Below, one piece after another: positions 34,594 to 43,974 of a DNA stretch of 55,328 nt. The stretch covers positions 1-55,328 of the forward strand of contig CAOKIL010000004.1 of assembly GCA_948468535.1 (NCBI GenBank). Reading direction: 5' to 3'. The notes beneath the pieces were generated by a model that was not told the origin of the DNA, ran no database searches, and worked only from the letters and a program-made list of their open reading frames with translations. This DNA is from an uncultured Eubacteriales bacterium (GTDB taxonomy: Bacteria > Bacillota > Clostridia > Monoglobales > Monoglobaceae). The position numbers were made by a program, and so were the translations under genes. Positions within the stretch are counted from its first letter, which is position 1. Every line of letters begins with the position of its first letter.

Positions 34594-35577
34594 ATGGAAA
34601 GACACATTGAAGTTGAAAAAATGGAGCTTGTCGTAAACCTTTTCGGAAGCTACGACGAGAATGTTAAAATAATAGAAAAGGAACTTGACGTTGCGATTAT
34701 AAACCGGGGTTCAGAAATCAAAATAGGCGGCGAGCCCGATAAGGTAGGCAAGGCAGTAAGCGCTGTAAATCAGCTTTTGGCTATGGCGGCAAATGGTGAT
34801 ACTATCGGTGAACAAGAGGTTCGTTATGTAATGTCACAAGTCGAAATCGGAAATGAAGAACAGCTTGAAGAATTAGGCAAGGATGTAATCTGCATTACAG
34901 CAAACGGTACGCCGCTAAAGGCAAAGACTCTCGGTCAGAAGCAGTATGTCGATAAGATAAAAAATAATTCAATCGTGTTCGGCATAGGTCCTGCCGGAAC
35001 CGGAAAGACATATCTTGCTGTTGCAATGGCGGTTCGGGCTTTTAAAAACAAAGAGGTCAAGCGTATTATCCTTACCCGCCCTGCGATTGAGGCAGGCGAG
35101 AGCCTCGGCTTTCTTCCGGGCGATATGCAGGAAAAGGTTGACCCGTACCTCAGACCGTTATATGACGCACTCGGTGAGATGTTCGGTTACGAATCGTTCC
35201 ATAAGAACATTGAACGCGGACAGATTGAGGTTGCTCCTTTGGCATACATGAGGGGCAGAACGCTGGACGACGCGTTTATAATTCTTGATGAGGCGCAGAA
35301 CACTACTCAGGAACAGATGAAGATGTTTCTGACCCGTATGGGATTTGCGTCAAAAATAGTTGTAACCGGCGATATAACTCAGGTTGACCTCCCGCGGGAC
35401 AAGAAGTCGGGATTGCGTGATGCAGAGATAGTGCTGAAAAATATAGAAGGTATCGAGTTTATGTATCTTTCAGAAACAGACGTTGTGCGTCATCCGTTGG
35501 TACAAAAGATTGTAAAGGCGTATGAACGCAAGACTATGGAACGTGAACGTGCGGCAAAACAGCGTAAAAATAAATAA
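34594..35577 (+). CDS. PhoH-family ATPase
   Basis: 327 residues with an N-terminal KH-like region and a PhoH ATPase domain: Walker A FGIGPAGTGKTYLAV near 130, FLPGDMQEKVDPYLRPLYD, Walker B AFIILDEAQNTT, and TGDITQVDLP. PhoH is linked to RNA metabolism and is conserved upstream of ybeY. The ATG at 34594 follows ACGAGGTAATTT; the preceding TTG is not needed. First gene of the operon. Confidence 0.94.
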   Translation: MERHIEVEKMELVVNLFGSYDENVKIIEKELDVAIINRGSEIKIGGEPDKVGKAVSAVNQLLAMAANGDTIGEQEVRYVMSQVEIGNEEQLEELGKDVICITANGTPLKAKTLGQKQYVDKIKNNSIVFGIGPAGTGKTYLAVAMAVRAFKNKEVKRIILTRPAIEAGESLGFLPGDMQEKVDPYLRPLYDALGEMFGYESFHKNIERGQIEVAPLAYMRGRTLDDAFIILDEAQNTTQEQMKMFLTRMGFASKIVVTGDITQVDLPRDKKSGLRDAEIVLKNIEGIEFMYLSETDVVRHPLVQKIVKAYERKTMERERAAKQRKNK

Positions 35578-35606
35578 TATATGATAAATCAGGAGCGGTA
35601 AGTCAT

Positions 35607-36092
35607 ATGAGGGTTTCAATATTAAATCAGCAGGACAAAATAAAGGTAGGCAAAAAGCTAAAAGATTTGATTAGTGAAGCGGCAAAAGCTGCGCTTGACT
35701 TCTTTGAACTCAGCATTGATGTGGAAATCAGCGTTATGCTCACGGATAATGAGGAGATACAAACACTTAACAAGCTCCACAGAAATATCGACAGACCTAC
35801 AGACGTACTGTCCTTTCCTATGTTCGAGTATGATGAAAAGGGCGATATAGAAGAGGACTATGCTGAAATCAGCGAGATGAGCGAAATCTGTATCGGGGAT
35901 ATTGTAATATCGCTTGAGCGGGCACAGGAACAAGCTGAGGAATACGGACATTCATTCGAGCGTGAAGTTGGATTTTTGACTGTTCATTCAATGCTTCATT
36001 TGCTCGGATATGACCATATGACGCCGGAGGACGAAGATGAAATGTTCGGATACCAGCGTGAAATCCTCGACAAAATGGAGCTTAAAAGATGA
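35607..36092 (+). CDS. ybeY: Endoribonuclease YbeY
   Basis: 161-residue metalloprotein with the zinc-binding signature HSMLHLLGYDHMTPEDEDEM near residue 131, used in 16S rRNA 3'-end maturation and ribosome quality control. It sits between phoH and dgkA as in most Firmicutes. Its TGA overlaps the next ATG. Confidence 0.96.
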   Translation: MRVSILNQQDKIKVGKKLKDLISEAAKAALDFFELSIDVEISVMLTDNEEIQTLNKLHRNIDRPTDVLSFPMFEYDEKGDIEEDYAEISEMSEICIGDIVISLERAQEQAEEYGHSFEREVGFLTVHSMLHLLGYDHMTPEDEDEMFGYQREILDKMELKR

Positions 36093-36544
36093 TTAAGTTT
36101 TTAAAGAGCTTTAAATATGCCATTTGCGGGATTTGGATATGTGTGAGATGCGAGAGAAATTTTAGGGTTCATATTGCTGTGGCGTTGACTGTACTTATAT
36201 TCTCATGTGTTTACGGAATAGACGGCACGCACTTTCTTGTGCTGACGCTGACGGTGTTTTTTGTCATGGCAGCAGAGGCGGTTAATACCTCAATAGAGGC
36301 GGCAATAGACTTAATCTCGCCTGAAAAGACAGAGCTTGCAAAGATTGCCAAGGACACTGCGGCAGGAGCTGTTTTGCTGTCTGCTGTATGCGCCTTGATT
36401 GTAGCTGTTGTCACGTTTTCGGACTTGCAGAGACTGGCTTATACATTTTTGGTGTTTATAAAAATGCCGAATCTGATATATACATGTTCATATGCAGTCG
36501 CCGTGCTGATTTTTGTGTTTGGGATAAAGAATAAAAAGTATTAA
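36089..36544 (+). CDS. dgkA: Diacylglycerol/undecaprenol kinase
   Basis: The 151-residue membrane protein has SFKYAICGIWICVRCERNFRVHIAVA, the family core AAEAVNTSIEAAIDLI, and four membrane helices. In Firmicutes the enzyme phosphorylates undecaprenol and feeds the same lipid carrier pool as UppP. The ATG overlaps the ybeY stop. The C-terminal ~35 residues form an extra hydrophobic helix longer than in the usual ~125-residue family. Confidence 0.9.
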   Translation: MIKFLKSFKYAICGIWICVRCERNFRVHIAVALTVLIFSCVYGIDGTHFLVLTLTVFFVMAAEAVNTSIEAAIDLISPEKTELAKIAKDTAAGAVLLSAVCALIVAVVTFSDLQRLAYTFLVFIKMPNLIYTCSYAVAVLIFVFGIKNKKY

Positions 36545-36589
36545 TACAGGGGATGTTAGGGTGTTTATCACCTGTCAGAAGGAGATATT

Positions 36590-37477
36590 ATGAAGTCTGG
36601 ATTTGTTGCTATAACAGGACGGCCTAATGCCGGTAAGTCTACATTGCTGAATAAAATAATAGGAGAAAAAGTGGCTATCGTTTCACGAAAGCCACAGACT
36701 ACCAGAACAAAAATTCTGGGTGTTCATACAGGTGACGATTTTCAGATTGTCCTGATTGACACACCGGGAATCCATAAGCCGCATAACAAGCTGGGAGAGA
36801 GAATGGCGAAGTATATATATTCCGCCACACAGGATATTGACGTGCTGATATATGTAATCGACTGCAATATATCTGATCGCGAACTCGAACTTGAAAAAGA
36901 GGCTTTGGCAGGCCTGAAAAAATCGGGAGTTCCGGTCGTTCTTGCCGTGAATAAAATTGATACAGTACCCAGGCTTAATTTACTTCCGGTTTTGGACAAG
37001 CTAAAGGATATATACGATTTTAGTGATATAGTTCCTATTTCAGCGCAGAAGGGCAATAATGTCGAAAAGCTGATGGATACGGTTAAGGAATATATTAAAG
37101 ACGGTCCTAAGTTCTTTCCTGACGACGTAATAACAGATCAGCCCGAACGTCAGATTGTGGCGGAGTTTATACGCGAGAAGGCGCTGAGACTGCTAAATAA
37201 AGAAGTTCCGCACGGAATAGCTGTTGAAATCGAGAGAATGTCACAGCGCGCAAACGGAACATATGAGATACTTGCGGCGATTTACTGTGAGAGGACAAGC
37301 CACAAGGGAATTATTATCGGTAAGGGCGGCGAGAAATTAAAAGATATCGGACGTCAGGCAAGACAGGATATAGAGAGATTTTTAGGTGAAAAGGTATATC
37401 TTGAACTTTGGGTTAAAGTAAAGGAAAACTGGCGCAATCTTGAAAACTTTATAAATGAAATGGGATTTGATAAGTAG
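36590..37477 (+). CDS. era: GTPase Era
   Basis: 295 residues: G1 GRPNAGKST, G3 DTPG, G4 NKID, G5 SAQKG, followed by a C-terminal KH domain (IIIGKGGEKLKDIGRQARQD). Era binds the 3' end of 16S rRNA and assists 30S assembly, working with YbeY encoded two genes upstream. AAGGAG precedes the ATG. Confidence 0.97.
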   Translation: MKSGFVAITGRPNAGKSTLLNKIIGEKVAIVSRKPQTTRTKILGVHTGDDFQIVLIDTPGIHKPHNKLGERMAKYIYSATQDIDVLIYVIDCNISDRELELEKEALAGLKKSGVPVVLAVNKIDTVPRLNLLPVLDKLKDIYDFSDIVPISAQKGNNVEKLMDTVKEYIKDGPKFFPDDVITDQPERQIVAEFIREKALRLLNKEVPHGIAVEIERMSQRANGTYEILAAIYCERTSHKGIIIGKGGEKLKDIGRQARQDIERFLGEKVYLELWVKVKENWRNLENFINEMGFDK

Positions 37478-37514
37478 CCGTAAGCAATTTTAAAATAATC
37501 AAAGGAGTGTGCAT

Positions 37515-38276
37515 ATGCCGAATATTGATGTTTCCGGACTTGTCACGCGCGAGGTCAAGTATGGTGAAAATAGTCGTATACTGACTGTACTCGGCAAGGA
37601 CAGCGGCAAGGTTTCAATACTTGCAAGCCGTGCCAGAACCAACAGATCCGGACTTCTCACGGCAACGCAGCTCTTTGCGTATTCGGACTTTACGCTATTT
37701 AAAGGGCGCGATGGGTCACTGTTCAAACTGAATGAGGGCGAGGCAGTCAGTACCTTTCCGAATATACGCAATTCACTTGAGAAAATGGCGTATGCTTCAT
37801 ACTTTTGCGATGTGGTCAATCAAATCTGCCGTGAGGGCAGCGAAGAAAACGAACTGCTTGCGCTTATCTTGAACATGCTGTACCTGCTTGACCGTGACGA
37901 CTGCACTGCCGAGAAGGCAGTGAAAATAAGAGCTGTATTTCAGTTCAGAGCGCTTGCTGCCGCAGGATTTGCACCTGATTGTGACGGATGTGCCGAATGC
38001 GGAGACGGAGCGGTGAGATACTTCAGCCGCAGCGGAGGAGTGTTCTACTGCGAAAAATGCAGCGAAAACGGAAACGCTTTGTCAGAAGTCAATCAGGGGA
38101 TATTCAATGCGATAAAGTATATCATTACATCCGACAGCAAAAAAATTATGGCGTTTAGTTTAAGCGATACAGCGATGAAGTACCTTGCGGATATTGGTGA
38201 AGAATTTATGCGTATCCAGCTTGAACACGACTTTAAAACTCTGGATTACCTAAAGAATGTTATCGCTTTGGGATAA
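37515..38276 (+). CDS. recO: DNA repair protein RecO
   Basis: 253 residues: an N-terminal OB fold (VTREVKYGENSRILTVLGKDSGKVSI region), a helical domain, and four cysteines CDGCAEC...CEKC forming a zinc site. RecO loads RecA with RecR. The ATG at 37515 has AAAGGAG at seven bases; the GTG six bases upstream overlaps this site and was rejected. Last gene of the operon. Confidence 0.94.
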   Translation: MPNIDVSGLVTREVKYGENSRILTVLGKDSGKVSILASRARTNRSGLLTATQLFAYSDFTLFKGRDGSLFKLNEGEAVSTFPNIRNSLEKMAYASYFCDVVNQICREGSEENELLALILNMLYLLDRDDCTAEKAVKIRAVFQFRALAAAGFAPDCDGCAECGDGAVRYFSRSGGVFYCEKCSENGNALSEVNQGIFNAIKYIITSDSKKIMAFSLSDTAMKYLADIGEEFMRIQLEHDFKTLDYLKNVIALG

Positions 38277-38293
38277 AGATTGCAAACAAATAC

Positions 38294-38322
38294 TTGACAA
38301 ATTCTGCGATATATAAGATAAT
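38294..38322 (+). promoter_or_regulatory. Promoter of carB
   Basis: TTGACA (38294-38299), 17 bp, GATAAT (38317-38322). It removes the upstream in-frame start at 38294 from consideration. Confidence 0.75.
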
Positions 38323-38356
38323 ATATTTTAAGTATATAGTTAGGAGAAACGATAAC

Positions 38357-41300
38357 ATGAAAAAGAGAGAAGATATTCATAAGGTTCTGATTATCGGTTC
38401 AGGACCTATTATTATAGGTCAGGCATGTGAGTTTGATTATTCGGGCACACAGGCGTGTAAGGCTTTGCGTAAGCTGGGCTATGAAATCGTGCTTGTTAAC
38501 TCAAATCCGGCTACCATTATGACCGACCCAGAAACCGCAGATGTGACGTACATAGAACCGCTTAACGTCGAAAGACTTACGCAGATTATTGAAAAGGAAC
38601 GTCCTGACGCATTGCTTCCGAATCTCGGCGGTCAGTCAGGGCTTAACCTGTGCTCTGAGCTTGCAAAGGCAGGCGTTCTTGATAAGTATGGTGTTGAAGT
38701 AATAGGCGTACAGGTTGACGCAATCGACAGAGGTGAGGACAGAATCGCATTCAAGCAGACGATGGACAGCCTTGGCATTGAGATGGCAAGAAGTGAAGTT
38801 GCGTATTCTGTAGATGAAGCGCTTGCTATTGCTGATAAGCTTGGTTATCCTGTTGTATTGCGCCCGGCTTATACGATGGGCGGCGCAGGCGGCGGTCTGG
38901 TATATAATACTGAGGAACTAAAGACTGTTTGTGAAAGAGGTTTGCAGGCGAGCCTTGTCGGACAGGTTCTTGTCGAGGAGTCTGTTCTCGGCTGGGAAGA
39001 GCTTGAACTTGAGGTTGTCAGAGATTCAAAGGGCAACATGATAACCGTATGCTTTATCGAGAATATTGATCCTCTCGGAGTTCATACAGGAGATTCGTTC
39101 TGTTCGGCGCCTATGCTGACTATATCGGAGGATGTTCAGGCAGAATTACAGAGACAGGCGTATAAGATTGTTGAAGCGATTGAAGTTATCGGCGGTACAA
39201 ATGTGCAGTTTGCAAGAAACCCTGAGGACGGCAGAATAATTGTTATCGAAATCAATCCCAGAACATCACGTTCGTCAGCTCTTGCATCAAAGGCTACAGG
39301 CTTCCCTATCGCTCTTGTTTCGGCTATGCTCGCGTCAGGACTTGATCTCAGTGATATCCCCTGCGGAAAGTACGGAACTCTCGATAAGTATTATCCTGAC
39401 GGTGAATATATCGTAATCAAGTTTGCACGCTGGGCATTTGAAAAGTTCAAGGGTGCAGAGGACAAGCTTGGTACACAGATGCGTGCTGTCGGCGAGGTTA
39501 TGAGTATAGGCAAGACATATAAAGAAGCATTACAAAAGGCTATCAGAAGTCTTGAGACGGGCAGATACGGTCTCGGCGGGGCAAAGGATTTTGCTGAAAA
39601 GTCAAAAGAAGAACTGATCAAAATGCTCCATACACCGAGCAGTGAACGTCAGTTTATTATGTATGAGGCGCTGCGCAAAGGCGCAACAGTTGATGAACTT
39701 CATAATCTGACTAAGATTAAACATTATTTCATTGAACAAATGAAGGAACTGGTAGAAGAAGAGGAAGAGCTAAAGTCATATAAGGGCAGCGTTCCGCCGA
39801 CAGATGTGCTTGAAAGCGCAAAGAAGAACGGATTTTCTGACCGTTACCTGAGCAATATTCTTGAAGTGGTTGAGGCTGATATAAGAAACGCAAGAGTCAG
39901 TGCAGGTATAGTTGAGGCATGGGAGGGCGTTCATGTAAGCGGTACTGAAGATGCTGCATACTATTATTCTTCATATAATATGCAGGATAAAAATCCTGTT
40001 AACCCCGACAAGCCAAAGATTATGATTCTTGGCGGAGGTCCGAATAGAATAGGACAGGGTATCGAGTTTGACTATTGCTGTGTTCATGCGGCTATAGCCT
40101 TAAAGAAGCTCGGATTTGAAACCATTATAGTTAACTGTAATCCCGAAACAGTATCAACCGATTATGATACTTCGGACAAGCTCTACTTTGAGCCGCTCAC
40201 ATTAGAGGATGTTTTGAGTATACATGACAAAGAAAAGCCGGTTGGAGTTATAGCCCAGTTTGGCGGTCAAACACCGCTTAACCTTGCGGCTGAACTCAAA
40301 AAGAACGGTGTAAATATCTTGGGTACTACACCGGAGACAATAGATTTGGCGGAGGACAGAGACTTGTTCCGTGAGATGATGGACAAGCTCAGAATCCCAA
40401 TGCCTGAATCAGGTATGGCGGTTAATGTTGATGAAGCGCTCAAGATTGCCGAGGAAATTGGATATCCGGTTATGGTTCGTCCGTCATACGTTCTCGGCGG
40501 AAGAGGTATGGAAGTGGTGCATGATGCAGACAGTCTGCGCGTATATATGGATGCAGCAGTAGGCGTAACTCCTGACAGACCGATTTTGATTGATAGATTC
40601 CTGAGCCATGCAATGGAGTGTGAGGCGGATGCAATCAGTGACGGTGAGAATGTGTTTGTTCCGGCTGTTATGGAGCATATCGAACTTGCTGGTATACATT
40701 CGGGTGACTCAGCATGTATTTTGCCATCGCTTCATATACCTGAAAAACATGTTGAAACAATAAAGGAATATACAAGAAAGATTGCAAAAGAGATGAACGT
40801 TCGCGGACTTATGAATATGCAGTATGCTATCGAGGACGACAAAGTTTATGTTCTTGAAGCAAATCCTAGAGCGTCAAGAACTGTACCGCTTGTTTCAAAG
40901 GTGTGTAATATCAGAATGGTTCAGCTTGCGACTGAAATTATTACAGCTCCGCTTACAGGCAAAGATTCTCCTGTACCGGCGCTTAAAGAAAAGAATATAC
41001 CGCATTACGGAGTTAAAGAAGCTGTGTTCCCGTTCAACATGTTCCAGGAGGTTGATCCGCTGCTCGGACCTGAAATGCGTTCGACAGGTGAGGTGCTTGG
41101 AATGGCATCGGGATTCGGCGAAGCGTTTGCAAAGGCGCAGGAGGCAACTCAGACAAAACTGCCTGTATCGGGCAAGGTGCTGATAAGCGTAAAAGACCGT
41201 GATAAGGATGAACTAGTTGAAGTTGCCAAAGGTTTTTACGACTGTGGATTTGAGATTATTGCCACAGAGGGCAGCAGCAAATATCTGAATGAAAATGGTA

Positions 41301-41575
41301 TCTCGTCTGAGAAGATTGCAAAGCTCGGCGAGGGCAGACCAAATGTACTCGATGTGATAACAAACGGTGAGGTCAGCATTGTTATAAATACACCGAACGA
41401 TAAAAAAGGGGCGGCTGACGATAGTTATATAAGAAAGGGAGTAATCAAAGGACGCATCCCTTATATGACAACGATGGCGGAAGCTAAGGCGAGTGTTGCA
41501 GGTATAAAGGCAATGCAGACTAACAGTTCGGGTGTGAAGTCACTTCAGGAATTCCATAGTGAAATTACGGATTAA
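38357..41575 (+). CDS. carB: Carbamoyl-phosphate synthase large subunit
   Basis: 1072 residues in two homologous halves, each with an ATP-grasp fold (VLIIGSGPIIIGQACEFDYSG at the start, and ILGGGPNRIGQGIEFDYCCV near 555) and a C-terminal MGS-like allosteric domain. It makes carbamoyl phosphate for pyrimidines and arginine with ammonia from CarA. The ATG at 38357 follows TAGGAGA. carA is not adjacent, so this is a separated carB with its own promoter. Confidence 0.97.
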   Translation: MKKREDIHKVLIIGSGPIIIGQACEFDYSGTQACKALRKLGYEIVLVNSNPATIMTDPETADVTYIEPLNVERLTQIIEKERPDALLPNLGGQSGLNLCSELAKAGVLDKYGVEVIGVQVDAIDRGEDRIAFKQTMDSLGIEMARSEVAYSVDEALAIADKLGYPVVLRPAYTMGGAGGGLVYNTEELKTVCERGLQASLVGQVLVEESVLGWEELELEVVRDSKGNMITVCFIENIDPLGVHTGDSFCSAPMLTISEDVQAELQRQAYKIVEAIEVIGGTNVQFARNPEDGRIIVIEINPRTSRSSALASKATGFPIALVSAMLASGLDLSDIPCGKYGTLDKYYPDGEYIVIKFARWAFEKFKGAEDKLGTQMRAVGEVMSIGKTYKEALQKAIRSLETGRYGLGGAKDFAEKSKEELIKMLHTPSSERQFIMYEALRKGATVDELHNLTKIKHYFIEQMKELVEEEEELKSYKGSVPPTDVLESAKKNGFSDRYLSNILEVVEADIRNARVSAGIVEAWEGVHVSGTEDAAYYYSSYNMQDKNPVNPDKPKIMILGGGPNRIGQGIEFDYCCVHAAIALKKLGFETIIVNCNPETVSTDYDTSDKLYFEPLTLEDVLSIHDKEKPVGVIAQFGGQTPLNLAAELKKNGVNILGTTPETIDLAEDRDLFREMMDKLRIPMPESGMAVNVDEALKIAEEIGYPVMVRPSYVLGGRGMEVVHDADSLRVYMDAAVGVTPDRPILIDRFLSHAMECEADAISDGENVFVPAVMEHIELAGIHSGDSACILPSLHIPEKHVETIKEYTRKIAKEMNVRGLMNMQYAIEDDKVYVLEANPRASRTVPLVSKVCNIRMVQLATEIITAPLTGKDSPVPALKEKNIPHYGVKEAVFPFNMFQEVDPLLGPEMRSTGEVLGMASGFGEAFAKAQEATQTKLPVSGKVLISVKDRDKDELVEVAKGFYDCGFEIIATEGSSKYLNENGISSEKIAKLGEGRPNVLDVITNGEVSIVINTPNDKKGAADDSYIRKGVIKGRIPYMTTMAEAKASVAGIKAMQTNSSGVKSLQEFHSEITD

Positions 41576-41591
41576 TATTATTTATTAAGTT

Positions 41592-41636
41592 AATAACGCC
41601 GCTATTGCAATTTTGCAATAGCGGCGTTTGTTATTC
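41592..41636. terminator. Bidirectional terminator between carB and the purF-like gene
   Basis: Perfect 16-bp stem AACGCCGCTATTGCAA (41595-41610)/TTGCAATAGCGGCGTT (41613-41628), with A/T-rich flanks on both sides. Confidence 0.92.
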
Positions 41637-41645
41637 AGTTAATAA

Positions 41646-43058
41646 TTATTCTTTGCCGTTCCAGCAGTAAGTACAAAGTTTTGACGGGTCAATACCTACC
41701 GAATCAAGCAAGTCGTCAAGACGATGATATCTGAGAGTAGTAAAGTGTAGTTTCTCTTTAATCTTTTCAACCATTGCTTTGTATTTATCACTGTCAGGAT
41801 CTGCGTACTCGCGGAGAGTTTCGTCACTCGGCTCGCCGCCTTCAAGTTCGTTTATAACACGCCGTGTTATAAGTTCCATTTCGGATGTAGAACGCGAGAA
41901 GTTAAGATACTTACAGCCGTACAGAAGAGGAGGACATCCTGTTCTTATATGTACTTCTTTAGCTCCGCTGTCGTATAAGAATTCGGTTGTCTCACGTAGT
42001 TGTGTTCCGCGTACTATCGAATCATCAATAAATAAAAGACTTTTTCCGTCTATGAGATCGTGTATCGGTATGAGCTTCATTTTGGCAATCAAGTCGCGTT
42101 TGCTCTGATGCGTCGGCATAAACGAACGCGGCCATGTGGGCGTATACTTGACAAACGGTCTTGAAAACGGAACACCCGATTCGTTTGCATAGCCTATAGC
42201 GTGAGCAATTCCCGAATCCGGGATACCTGCAACTATGTCAGGTTTAACGCTCTCGTTATCACGTTTTGCCAAATACTTACCACAGTTATAACGCATTTTC
42301 TCGACGCTTATTCCCTCGTATGAAGAAGAGGGATAACCATAGTAAACCCATAGGAATGTGCAGATTTTCATATCATTTCCTGGAGCTGCAAGAGTTTTGA
42401 CATCATCAGGCGTCATAACAACAATTTCACCCGGACCGAGTTCGCGGTAATCAGCATAACCCAGATTCAGATAGGCAAAGCTCTCAAAACTTGCACAGTA
42501 ACCATCGTCTTTTTTGCCTATAACAATCGGCGTTCTGCCGAATTTATCTCTTGCTGCATAAATACCCTTTGGAGTTAAAATAAGCATACTCATAGAGCCG
42601 TCGATTATTTCCTGAGCATACTTAATACCCTCAATAAAATTCTCTTTTTGATTAATGATTGCAGCGACTAATTCTGTTTGGTTTATTTCGCCGTTTTGCA
42701 TTTCAAAAAAGTGAGCATTTTTGTCGATGATTTTATCAACAATTTCGTTTAAATTATTGATTTTTCCGACTGTGGTTATTGCAAATGTGCCATGGTGAGA
42801 GCGTACAAGAATGGGCTGAGCCTCAAAGTCTGAAATACAACCGATTCCAAGCTGACCATGCATTGTGTTTGATTCTTTTGTAAATTTCGTTCTAAACGGC
42901 GCATTCTCAATGTTATGAATCGCTTTATCAAACCCGTTTTCTTCGCTGTAAACTGCCATTCCTGCGCGGCGTGTACCAAGATGCGAGTGATAGTCGATTC
43001 CAAAAAATAAGTCAAATACACAATCGTCTTTAGATGCCGTGCCGAAAAATCCGCCCAT
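41646..43058 (-). CDS. PurF-like amidophosphoribosyltransferase lacking the catalytic Cys1
   Basis: 470 residues with the class II glutaminase fold followed by a type I phosphoribosyltransferase domain (LLFIDDSIVRGTQLRET, the PRPP loop, near 345). Four cysteines that match the [4Fe-4S] ligands of Bacillus PurF are kept (KICTF, YGCKYL, LCTYC). The N-terminus, however, is MGGFFGTAS: the residue that should be the nucleophilic Cys exposed by Met removal is Gly. No in-frame alternative start gives a Cys. The enzyme probably uses free ammonia or has another role; I believe similar MGG-type paralogues occur in other anaerobes. A true purF elsewhere is likely. Confidence 0.85.
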   Translation of the reverse strand: MGGFFGTASKDDCVFDLFFGIDYHSHLGTRRAGMAVYSEENGFDKAIHNIENAPFRTKFTKESNTMHGQLGIGCISDFEAQPILVRSHHGTFAITTVGKINNLNEIVDKIIDKNAHFFEMQNGEINQTELVAAIINQKENFIEGIKYAQEIIDGSMSMLILTPKGIYAARDKFGRTPIVIGKKDDGYCASFESFAYLNLGYADYRELGPGEIVVMTPDDVKTLAAPGNDMKICTFLWVYYGYPSSSYEGISVEKMRYNCGKYLAKRDNESVKPDIVAGIPDSGIAHAIGYANESGVPFSRPFVKYTPTWPRSFMPTHQSKRDLIAKMKLIPIHDLIDGKSLLFIDDSIVRGTQLRETTEFLYDSGAKEVHIRTGCPPLLYGCKYLNFSRSTSEMELITRRVINELEGGEPSDETLREYADPDSDKYKAMVEKIKEKLHFTTLRYHRLDDLLDSVGIDPSKLCTYCWNGKE

Positions 43059-43100
43059 AAATTATACCTCTTTCCTGAGTTATTTGGCTTGTCCTCAGTT

Positions 43101-43129
43101 AGTATAACATATATTTCTACATATTTCAA
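43101..43129 (-). promoter_or_regulatory. Promoter of the purF-like gene
   Basis: On the minus strand TTGAAA (43129-43124), 17 bp, TATACT (43106-43101). No purine riboswitch or other leader structure was seen between it and the start. Confidence 0.65.
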
Positions 43130-43139
43130 TAAGCAGACT

Positions 43140-43407
43140 GAAAAAATATCGGTTTTCTGCGATTTATATTTATTAATTTTCAGGATTTCTTAATAATTTT
43201 TGTGTTTTCTTCTGCAAGTATATAGTAAAGCACAGAGGTTAATGTCCCCCGTGCTTTAATTTGAGCTTTTACTGTTTGAGTTCAAACATCCTCTCTTTTC
43301 AGCAGTGAATTTATAAAATTCATTTGCGCCTTCAATATTCGTGAGCATATGCTCGTCATAACATATCAATGCTATTTTCAAAGAAAATATCTATTATTTA
43401 TAGCATA
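43140..43407. other. Intergenic stretch with a hairpin
   Basis: Between the purF-like promoter and the GNAT gene. It contains an AAAGCAC/GTGCTTT hairpin at about 43228-43257, which may terminate transcripts from the accessory region, and a short minus-strand open stretch (about 43260-43385) that could be a gene remnant. Nothing else is supportable. Confidence 0.4.
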
Positions 43408-43938
43408 TTATATACCTCTTGTTAATTCATAAAAGTTACGCAATTCAGCTTTATCATCAAACATATCTTGATATATTTTCGTATCAACAAGCACAAATCC
43501 CGCTTTTTCGAGTGTCTTACATGACGCTTTGTTACTGACTGCCGGCGTTGCTATAAGAACATCAGCATCGTATTGTTGAAAAAAATACTTTGCAAACGCT
43601 TGAACAGCTTCTGCCATATACCCATGACTTCTGGAATTAGTGCCGAGAAAATAGCTGATGCCGACTTTCTGCATATCTTCATAGTACGAAGTGCCGACAC
43701 TTCCTATAGCATGACCACTGCTTTTCTCGTCAATAACAAACGCCAGATACGCATGATTCGGATTGTTCTCTGTCTCTAACTGTATACTTTCTTGAATCCA
43801 TTTTTTCATCCATTTATGACATTCACTGCAATCACCATAGATTTCAGTCAGGCTTCCGTCAGATGCCATTTCAATAAACGCCTGTTCGTCAGCTAATGTC
43901 AAACTACGGATTATTAGCCGTTTTGTTTCAATTCTCAT
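43408..43938 (-). CDS. GNAT N-acetyltransferase (RimJ/RimL type)
   Basis: 176 residues beginning RIETKRLIIRSLTLADEQAF, the RimJ/RimL-like start, with the acetyl-CoA motif GTNSRSHGYMAEAVQAFAKY and C-terminal NKASCKTLEKAGF. AGGAGAGAAGC precedes the ATG. It is the second gene of the first cassette (GrpB then GNAT); the junction with the GrpB gene carries the repeated motif TAACAAATTCCAA (43965-43977). The substrate is unknown. Confidence 0.88.
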   Translation of the reverse strand: MRIETKRLIIRSLTLADEQAFIEMASDGSLTEIYGDCSECHKWMKKWIQESIQLETENNPNHAYLAFVIDEKSSGHAIGSVGTSYYEDMQKVGISYFLGTNSRSHGYMAEAVQAFAKYFFQQYDADVLIATPAVSNKASCKTLEKAGFVLVDTKIYQDMFDDKAELRNFYELTRGI

Positions 43939-43974
43939 GCTTCTCTCCTATATATAAATATAAATTGGAATTTG

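Noticed and set aside
38294-38356. Longer N-terminus of CarB
   Set aside because: The region holds the -35 and -10 elements of the carB promoter, and the family start matches the ATG at 38357.
43260-43385. Minus-strand open stretch of about 40 codons (…YDEHMLTNIEGANEFYKF…)
   Set aside because: No good start codon or ribosome site and no recognised family; at most a gene remnant.
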